A DNA stretch of 11,263 bases from Clostridia bacterium (GTDB lineage: Bacteria > Bacillota > Clostridia > Christensenellales > Aristaeellaceae): positions 1 to 11,263 of the forward strand of contig CAAEEC010000121.1 in assembly GCA_900754755.1 (NCBI GenBank), written 5' to 3'. The translations under genes and the position numbers were made by a program. Shown here in pieces: positions 6,731 through 11,263 of the stretch (the stretch's first letter is position 1; each line of letters opens with the position of its first letter). The notes under the pieces were generated by a model. It was not told the origin of the DNA. It was given only the letters and a program-made list of their open reading frames with translations, and did not search any database.

Positions 6731-8188
6731 TTAGAAGTTAAAGTACAGGAAGGTCGATACGCCGGAAAACGACAGAATCGACAGCGTCAGCATGCCGATG
6801 GTCGTGGCCAGATTCACGGCGCGGGGGGTAAAATCGCGGATGCGCTCGCTCGCGCTCTTGCTGAACAGGATGAGGTAAAACGCCAGGCCAAAGAACAGCG
6901 CGGTACCCATCCAATCCGGCATGGCGACCAAGCGGCCGAGAATATCGTACAGCACGAATTCCACTTCCATGGGGCGGAAGCCTTCGTAAATTTCCTGCGC
7001 GATCGGGCCGAAATCCAGCGCGCCTATGCGCTGGAAGATGGCCATAGCGTCCCCCACCGTGGCCGCGCGGAAGAACGCAACGTTCATCACGGTAAAGGCG
7101 AATGTGCACAGCCATTGGAGCGCGCCAGGCACCTTTTTCCACCATTTTTCGATGAATATATCGATGACCTGCGCAATGCCCCAGTTCACGCCAAACAGGA
7201 TATAGCCCCAGCCCGCGCCGTGCCAAAATCCGCTGACGAAGAACACGACCATCGTGTTGATGCAGGTGCGCAGCAGGCCTTTGCGGCTGCCGCCCAGCGG
7301 GAAATAGACATAGCGCGTGAAAAACCGCGTGAGCGTGATGTGCCAACGCTTCCAAAATTCCTTTACATTGCGCGCGCGCAGCGGCGCGAGGAAATTGTTG
7401 GGAATCTCGATGTTGAACATTAGCCCCAGGCCCACGGCCATATCGCCATAGCCGCTGAAATCGAAGTACATCTGAAAAATGTACCCCACCACGCCGATCA
7501 GCGCGTTGGTGGAATTGAGCGAGGGAATGTTGGCAAACGCGTAGTTCACCGCGATGCCGAACACATCCGCCAGCAACACCTTTTTCGCCATACCCAGCGC
7601 GAACGCGTAAAGCCCACGGGAAAAATTCCCCCACTGAAAGCGGCGCTTGGCGGGATCCATAAACTGCGGCACGATTTCGCTGTGCAGCACGATGGGCCCG
7701 GCGATCAGTTGCGGGAAAAAGGTCACAAACAGGGCGTAGTCCAGCAGCGGATAGTCGGGCACTTCGCCCTTATAGCTATCGATCATATACGAAACCTGTT
7801 GGAACGTGAAAAAGCTGATGCCCAGCGGCAGCACGAGGTTGAGCAACGTCCAGTGCGCGCCAAAAAGGCTGTTTACGTTCGTAGCGAAAAAATCGTAATA
7901 CTTATAGTAGAACAGCACGCCAATGTTGATGAAGACGCCCAGGAGCATGATGCCCTTGCGCACCCTTTGCGCCGGGAAGCGCCGCATGAGTTTGTTGAGG
8001 GAAAAGTTTAGCAAAATGCTGCCCACGATCAGCGGCAGATAGGCCACGTTGAAGTAGGCGTAAAACCACAGCGACATGCCCAATAGATAGGCCGTGGCCA
8101 GGCGCGTATTGCGCCGGTTCAGCAGGAAATAGCCTGCCACGCTCAGCGGCAGGAACAAAAGCACGAATATGTACGAATTAAACAGCAA
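6731..8188 (-). CDS. MBOAT-family O-acyltransferase (AlgI/DltB class)
   Basis: This is a 485-residue polytopic membrane protein that moves acyl groups across the membrane for extracellular O-acylation. I start it at a TTG (8188) because GGGAGG lies 10 bases upstream and the resulting N-terminus, MLFNSYIFVLLFLPL, is that of AlgI-type proteins. The frame extends 32 codons further, to another TTG at 8284 with no ribosome binding site. Numbering from 8188: 'DFSGYGDMA' at 243-251; 'KEFWKRWHITLTRFF' with the conserved His283; and 'SGFWHGAGWGYILFG' with the catalytic-type His323. Hydrophobic segments occur along the whole length (roughly ten or more). It heads the operon with the SGNH-like partner 11 bases downstream. 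A strong promoter lies about 150 bases upstream. Family assignment is firm; the acceptor (exopolysaccharide, peptidoglycan, teichoic acid or surface glycan) is unknown. Confidence 0.93.
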   Translation of the reverse strand: MLFNSYIFVLLFLPLSVAGYFLLNRRNTRLATAYLLGMSLWFYAYFNVAYLPLIVGSILLNFSLNKLMRRFPAQRVRKGIMLLGVFINIGVLFYYKYYDFFATNVNSLFGAHWTLLNLVLPLGISFFTFQQVSYMIDSYKGEVPDYPLLDYALFVTFFPQLIAGPIVLHSEIVPQFMDPAKRRFQWGNFSRGLYAFALGMAKKVLLADVFGIAVNYAFANIPSLNSTNALIGVVGYIFQMYFDFSGYGDMAVGLGLMFNIEIPNNFLAPLRARNVKEFWKRWHITLTRFFTRYVYFPLGGSRKGLLRTCINTMVVFFVSGFWHGAGWGYILFGVNWGIAQVIDIFIEKWWKKVPGALQWLCTFAFTVMNVAFFRAATVGDAMAIFQRIGALDFGPIAQEIYEGFRPMEVEFVLYDILGRLVAMPDWMGTALFFGLAFYLILFSKSASERIRDFTPRAVNLATTIGMLTLSILSFSGVSTFLYFNF

Positions 8189-8198
8189 AGCGCATATG

Positions 8199-8204
8199 CC
8201 TCCC
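8199..8204 (-). promoter_or_regulatory. Ribosome binding site deciding TTG start of MBOAT gene
   Basis: GGGAGG on the minus strand, 10 bases before TTG at 8188. An ATG two to three bases after the site is out of frame and soon meets a stop (it encodes MRFAV), so it does not compete as the MBOAT start. The TTG is the first in-frame codon that gives the family's typical N-terminus. Confidence 0.7.
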
Positions 8205-8334
8205 AATCCATAGCAAGCCGCGGAAAAAAGAACCAAAAAGGGCGTGCCGCGCAAAAGGCCAGGGCCGCGTCGCGCGGAAAACAAAGCAAAATTGGACTTG
8301 AATTCCGTGGTTGCTATATGCTCTCTTGTGCATA

Positions 8335-8363
8335 ATCATAATCGCAAAACCGGATTTTGTCAA
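8335..8363 (-). promoter_or_regulatory. Sigma-A-type promoter of the MBOAT operon
   Basis: On the minus strand, a perfect TTGACA (8358-8363) and TATGAT (8335-8340) are separated by exactly 17 bases. Transcription would start near 8328, about 140 bases before the TTG start. It is the best promoter in the window and should drive the MBOAT, SGNH and XRE-regulator genes. Confidence 0.8.
8345..8359 (-). promoter_or_regulatory. Inverted repeat in the MBOAT promoter spacer, possible operator
   Basis: CAAAA and TTTTG arms flank a 5-base centre and sit in the spacer, touching the -35 element. A repressor bound here would block RNA polymerase. The operon's own XRE/LexA-like protein is the obvious candidate, but this is inference. 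The arms are only five bases, so chance is a real alternative. Confidence 0.35.
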
Positions 8364-8423
8364 ATGAATTCTGCGTATGGCGCTCGTCGTGAAGCATTGC
8401 CCGCAAAACACCAAACATTCTTG

Positions 8424-8461
8424 CGAAAACCCTGCGAGGATCCACGAAAATATGCTATAAT
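8424..8461 (+). promoter_or_regulatory. Extended -10 promoter with 21-base direct repeat for AraC gene
   Basis: TGCTATAAT at 8453-8461 is an extended -10 with a perfect TATAAT (8456-8461). No good -35 is seen at 16-18 bases (the nearest is CTGCGA at 8432-8437), which suggests dependence on an activator. CGAAAA occurs twice, at 8424-8429 and 8445-8450, exactly 21 bases apart. AraC-type dimers typically bind direct repeats about two helical turns apart next to the -35/-10 region, so autoregulation is plausible. The gene's ribosome binding site, AAGGAGG (8476-8482), follows. Confidence 0.6.
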
Positions 8462-8491
8462 ATAGGCAACGCAAAAAGGAGGACTGCATTT

Positions 8492-9397
8492 ATGCGCCTG
8501 CCAATTTTGGATGGGAACGAATTGCTCGATGATATTGTGGGCTATCTCGACGTTTTAAATCGCGAATACCGCGTTTCCGTACACGGCGTTGAACAGGTGC
8601 TCGGGCCCTATTTTCAGCGCCTGCTCCCCTACAACACGCACACGCATCCCGCGTGTCTCTACGCCAAGGCTTGCGGCCTGCGCCTGTGCAATCGCTGCCA
8701 GCGCGTTGCCGTCGCCCATGCCCGGCAGCGCGGCGAATGCTTTGGCGCGTGCTATTTCGGCATGGCGGAATACGTCTTTCCCATTCCCTTGAACCGCGAG
8801 CGCACGCAATGCGGCATCGTTTCCGTGAGCGGCTATCCGGCGCAGGCGCAAACCGCCCTGGCGCGCGCGAACCACGCGGCAAAGCGGCTGCCCATCGACC
8901 GGGACAAGCTCCTTTCCCTGCTGCCGGAACAGAGCGCCGCCATTCCGCCCCTGGAAGAGCTCCGGCCGCGCATCCGGCCGCTGGCCGATATGCTGGCCTT
9001 TCTCGCGCAAAGCGTACCCCAGGGCGATTTTCGCGACCTGCCCGGCGGCCGTGCGCGGGATATTTTCTATCAAAGGATCGTGGCCTATCTGGAAGACCAC
9101 TACCGCACAAACCTTTCCCTGGAAACCCTGGCCAAGGCGAACCATTGCAGCGCATCCTACCTAAGCCACATGTTCAAGGCCATGAGCGGACTTTCCCTGC
9201 GCGCGTATATCAACGCCCTGCGCATCCGCGACGCCGTGGTCTACCTGGAAAACACGGATATGCCCATCAGCGAAATCGCCTATGCGCTCGGCTATGGGGA
9301 TTCCAATTATTTTTCCACCGTTTTCCAGCGGGAAAAGGGCTGCCCGCCCAGCGCCTATCGCAAACGCCGCGGCGAGCAGCCCCCAGACCAAGCGTGA
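8492..9397 (+). CDS. AraC-family regulator with PocR-like sensory domain
   Basis: This 301-residue protein starts at an ATG with AAGGAGG 9 bases upstream. The N-terminal part (about 5-115) fits the PocR ligand-binding domain: 'HPACLYAK', 'LCNRCQ', 'CFGACYFG', 'FPIPL' and 'CGIVSVSGYP', with cysteines at 55, 61, 66, 69, 83, 87 and 107. Such domains sense small molecules, and the cysteines could bind a metal, an Fe-S centre or a reactive ligand. Residues about 188-292 are the double helix-turn-helix of AraC/XylS proteins ('LSLETLAKANHCSASYLSHMFKAMSGLS' and 'MPISEIAYALGYGDSNYFSTVFQREKGCPPSAYR'). The gene is divergent from the MBOAT operon and convergent with the FAD oxidoreductase gene, with 13 bases between stops. 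It likely activates a catabolic gene set, perhaps including that oxidoreductase. The effector is unknown. Confidence 0.92.
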   Translation: MRLPILDGNELLDDIVGYLDVLNREYRVSVHGVEQVLGPYFQRLLPYNTHTHPACLYAKACGLRLCNRCQRVAVAHARQRGECFGACYFGMAEYVFPIPLNRERTQCGIVSVSGYPAQAQTALARANHAAKRLPIDRDKLLSLLPEQSAAIPPLEELRPRIRPLADMLAFLAQSVPQGDFRDLPGGRARDIFYQRIVAYLEDHYRTNLSLETLAKANHCSASYLSHMFKAMSGLSLRAYINALRIRDAVVYLENTDMPISEIAYALGYGDSNYFSTVFQREKGCPPSAYRKRRGEQPPDQA

Positions 9398-9410
9398 CCA
9401 TGCCTGCCCG

Positions 9411-11183
9411 TCAGCGCGCGTCAAAGGCGAACAGGTGGCAATCCTCCGCGCCCCAGGTAGCCAGCGGCACAAAGCGGACGCCTAGGAGCTTCGCTTGCAC
9501 CGCGTGCGTGCGCAGGCGCTGATAATTTTCCGTCTCTTCCACCAGCGGCACAATGCCCTCCGCCGTGATGCCCTCGACGCGGTATGCGCGCGTCATGGTC
9601 TTGGGCACATAGGTGTCCGGCAAATTGCGCGGGCGGTTGCAAATCATATTCCGCTTGAGGTTGCGCTCGTATTCGGGCATGGTTTCATCGTTCAAATCGC
9701 TGTCGAACACCAACCGCACGCGCGAAACCACGCTCTCCTCCGCAAAGCGGTATTCCACCGCCTGGCCCAGCGCGAGGCGCGCGCCGTTGTCCGCGTCGCC
9801 TACGGGGCGGTCTATGCCATTGCGCAGCGCCTCGGCGTTCTCCGCCGCGCACACCAGGCGGGCCCGCCGCGTGAGCGCGGGGATTTCCCGCGTGGCATAG
9901 GGCAGGAAGCAATCGTCATCCATCAGCGTCTGCCGCAGCTCTTCCAGCGCGCTTTCATACACGCCCCGGGGCGTAAGGCCGCGCCGGACGGCGATCGCCG
10001 CCGCAGTGCCCGCCGCCTGGCCGAGCAGCGCGCAGGTCGCCATCACGCGGGCGCTGCTGCACACCACGTGCGTGACGGAAATGTTCCGCCCGGCGAACAG
10101 CAAATTTTCGATGTTCTTGGAATATAAGCAGCGATAAGGGATGCCATAGGGCGAGGGAGCGGCGTGATACGTGGTGGGCGGGAGCGGCGTGAGGAATCCC
10201 TCCGGCTCGTGGTTGTCCATGGACCAGCCGCCAAAGGCGATCACGTCTTCAAAGTGCCCGCCCGCGCGCAATTCGTCCTGCGTCATCACGTGATCGCCGA
10301 TATAGCGCCGGCTCTCCCGCTTGCCTGGTAGCATGCCCAACCAGTCCAGCCGCCAATATTGGTTCTTTTCGCGGTTTTCGGGATCGTTCTTCACATAGTC
10401 CCAAATGCCGTAGGCGATTTTGAGCAATTCATCGCGGCAGGTTTCCGTGTCGCCAATGCTGTCCTGCGCGCCGCCCAGCTCGATATACCAAAAGTTTTCG
10501 CCCATCGCCTGCATGTTGGGCACGCGGTGCGGCAAATCCGCCTTGGTGTAATGGTAGGCCCACTTGGGCGGAATAAACGTGCTGGGCCGGTCTTCCTCCC
10601 GCGCCTGCATCAGGCAGCTCATGCCCATGGTCTTGCGGTCGGCCACTTCCGGCGCGATGCTCTCGCCATATTCGCCGCGCGCTTCCCGGCCCACGCGGTA
10701 CTGCGCGCCCGTGAGCGGCGCGAGCACGCTATCGCCCGAACAATCCGCGAAGAGCTTGGCCCGCACCGTATGCCTGCGCTGCGTAGTCATCTGCCAGCCG
10801 GAAACGGAAACCACGCGGTTGCCCTCCATCTGGCAATCGTCGCAGGTGCAATTGAGCAAAAGCGTGATGCCCGGCGTATACGCCGCCAGTTCATACATCA
10901 CGCCATCCCACAGGGAATAGTTTTTATCCGGGTTGCGATAATGGTTTTCCAGGGAAAGCTCCTCAATGATGCCAGTTTCCCGGTTGTTCTTGCCGTGCGC
11001 GCCCGAAACCCACATGCGGATTTCGCTGGACGCGTTCCCGCCCAGCATGGGCCGTTCCTGCATCAAAACGACCTTGGCCCCGTGCCGCGCGGCCGCCACC
11101 GCCGCGCACAAGCCCGCCAGGCCGCCGCCCACCACGCAAAAATCCGCTTCGTGTTCCACCAGGGCAAATTTGTTCGAAGCCAT
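9411..11183 (-). CDS. FAD-dependent oxidoreductase with C-terminal beta-sandwich-like extension
   Basis: This 590-residue protein is counted from the ATG at 11183. AAAGGTG lies about 10 bases upstream, while a GTG at 11195 would add four residues. The N-terminal Rossmann fold 'CVVGGGLAGLCAAVAA' (about 16-31) is followed by 'ERPMLGGNASSEIRMWVSGAHG', typical of the FAD_oxidored family. 'ADCSGDS' (about 146-152) and 'ENLLFAGRNISVTHVVCSSARVMATCALLGQAAGTAA' near 359-395 are the second FAD-binding motif and the C-terminal FAD-binding region. Residues about 455-590 go beyond the flavin fold; 'IDRPVGDADNGARLALGQAVEYRF' and 'SRVRLVFDSDLND' suggest a galactose-binding-like beta-sandwich. There is no signal peptide, so it is cytoplasmic. 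Relatives are often found in carbohydrate or inositol-type catabolic clusters, but substrate and reaction cannot be read here. It converges on the AraC gene without a visible terminator in the 13-base gap. Confidence 0.9.
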   Translation of the reverse strand: MASNKFALVEHEADFCVVGGGLAGLCAAVAAARHGAKVVLMQERPMLGGNASSEIRMWVSGAHGKNNRETGIIEELSLENHYRNPDKNYSLWDGVMYELAAYTPGITLLLNCTCDDCQMEGNRVVSVSGWQMTTQRRHTVRAKLFADCSGDSVLAPLTGAQYRVGREARGEYGESIAPEVADRKTMGMSCLMQAREEDRPSTFIPPKWAYHYTKADLPHRVPNMQAMGENFWYIELGGAQDSIGDTETCRDELLKIAYGIWDYVKNDPENREKNQYWRLDWLGMLPGKRESRRYIGDHVMTQDELRAGGHFEDVIAFGGWSMDNHEPEGFLTPLPPTTYHAAPSPYGIPYRCLYSKNIENLLFAGRNISVTHVVCSSARVMATCALLGQAAGTAAAIAVRRGLTPRGVYESALEELRQTLMDDDCFLPYATREIPALTRRARLVCAAENAEALRNGIDRPVGDADNGARLALGQAVEYRFAEESVVSRVRLVFDSDLNDETMPEYERNLKRNMICNRPRNLPDTYVPKTMTRAYRVEGITAEGIVPLVEETENYQRLRTHAVQAKLLGVRFVPLATWGAEDCHLFAFDAR

Positions 11184-11263
11184 ACTCCTACGCACCTTTC
11201 CCGCATTCGATTCGCGCTTGCGCTTCTATAAGAAGAATTGTAACCCCTTTTCTCGCAATTCGC
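11184..11263 (-). promoter_or_regulatory. Upstream region of FAD oxidoreductase gene, promoter uncertain
   Basis: On the minus strand, TACAAT and TATAGA are possible -10 hexamers, but neither has a good -35 at 16-18 bases inside the window; the former's -35 would lie past the right edge. A short GCGC-TT-GCGC symmetric motif sits between them and the start. Nothing here can be called firmly. Confidence 0.25.

Larger units (their letters stand above)
8189..8491. other. Divergent intergenic region
   Basis: These 303 bases separate the MBOAT operon (minus) from the PocR/AraC gene (plus) and are more AT-rich than the flanking genes. They hold a near-consensus minus-strand promoter (8335-8363), an extended -10 for the plus-strand gene (8453-8461), a short inverted repeat in the minus promoter spacer, and a direct repeat upstream of the plus -10. 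From about 8328 to 8189 the MBOAT transcript would have a leader of about 140 bases, in which I saw no recognisable riboswitch or attenuator. A minus-strand frame of 103 codons crossing here (8178-8489) is judged spurious. Confidence 0.7.

Noticed and set aside
8178..8489. A 103-codon minus-strand frame across the divergent region
   Set aside because: It contains the promoters of both flanking genes, has no start signal and overlaps the MBOAT start; it is best read as non-coding.
8653..9522. A 289-codon plus-strand frame overlapping the AraC gene
   Set aside because: The AraC frame has the ribosome binding site and clear family motifs; this frame is Pro/Arg/Ala-rich and motif-free.
10359..11231. 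A 290-codon plus-strand frame
   Set aside because: It is antisense to the FAD oxidoreductase gene and shows shadow-frame composition; the flavin motifs are clear on the other strand.

Overview
The window looks like a chromosomal segment of an anaerobic, low-to-mid-GC-phylum but GC-rich Clostridia-type Firmicute (Christensenellales/Oscillospirales-like). This is inferred from strong AGGAGG-type ribosome binding sites, sigma-A-type promoters, Gram-positive-style secreted proteins with signal peptides but no outer-membrane features, GTG/TTG starts, and an AraC regulator with a PocR-like sensor. The genus cannot be fixed from the sequence alone. No rRNA, tRNA, CRISPR array, transposase or phage gene is visible.

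Layout. (1) Positions 1-4818, all on the minus strand, read from right to left: a large secreted protein (GTG start at 4818) with a proline/threonine-rich repeat stalk, a duplicated unrecognised domain and Ig-like regions; a secreted HlyD-like adaptor protein 22 bases further on; and, after a 156-base gap with a hairpin, a secreted beta-propeller-like protein that runs off the window's left edge. (2) Positions 4960-8188, also minus strand: a compact three-gene operon made of an MBOAT O-acyltransferase (AlgI/DltB class), a membrane-anchored SGNH-hydrolase-like partner (AlgJ/DltD-like role), and an XRE/LexA-like regulator that overlaps the SGNH gene by four bases. A near-consensus promoter for this operon lies at 8335-8363. 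(3) Positions 8492-9397, plus strand: a PocR/AraC-type regulator, divergent from the MBOAT operon. (4) Positions 9411-11183, minus strand: a secondary-metabolism/carbohydrate-type FAD-dependent oxidoreductase with a C-terminal beta-sandwich-like extension, converging on the regulator with only 13 bases between the stops.

How it may work together (inference). The MBOAT/SGNH pair probably O-acylates an extracellular polymer (exopolysaccharide, peptidoglycan, teichoic acid or glycan). Its co-translated regulator may control the operon, and perhaps the surface-protein cluster 141 bases downstream, where inverted repeats sit just before the ribosome binding site. The secreted repeat protein, adaptor and propeller protein look like a cell-envelope module whose membrane partner is not in the window. 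The AraC regulator and FAD enzyme look like a separate substrate-responsive catabolic unit. The least-described parts are the 818-residue surface protein with its duplicated GYTVEQ domain, and the coupling of a degenerate LexA-like regulator to an O-acylation operon.
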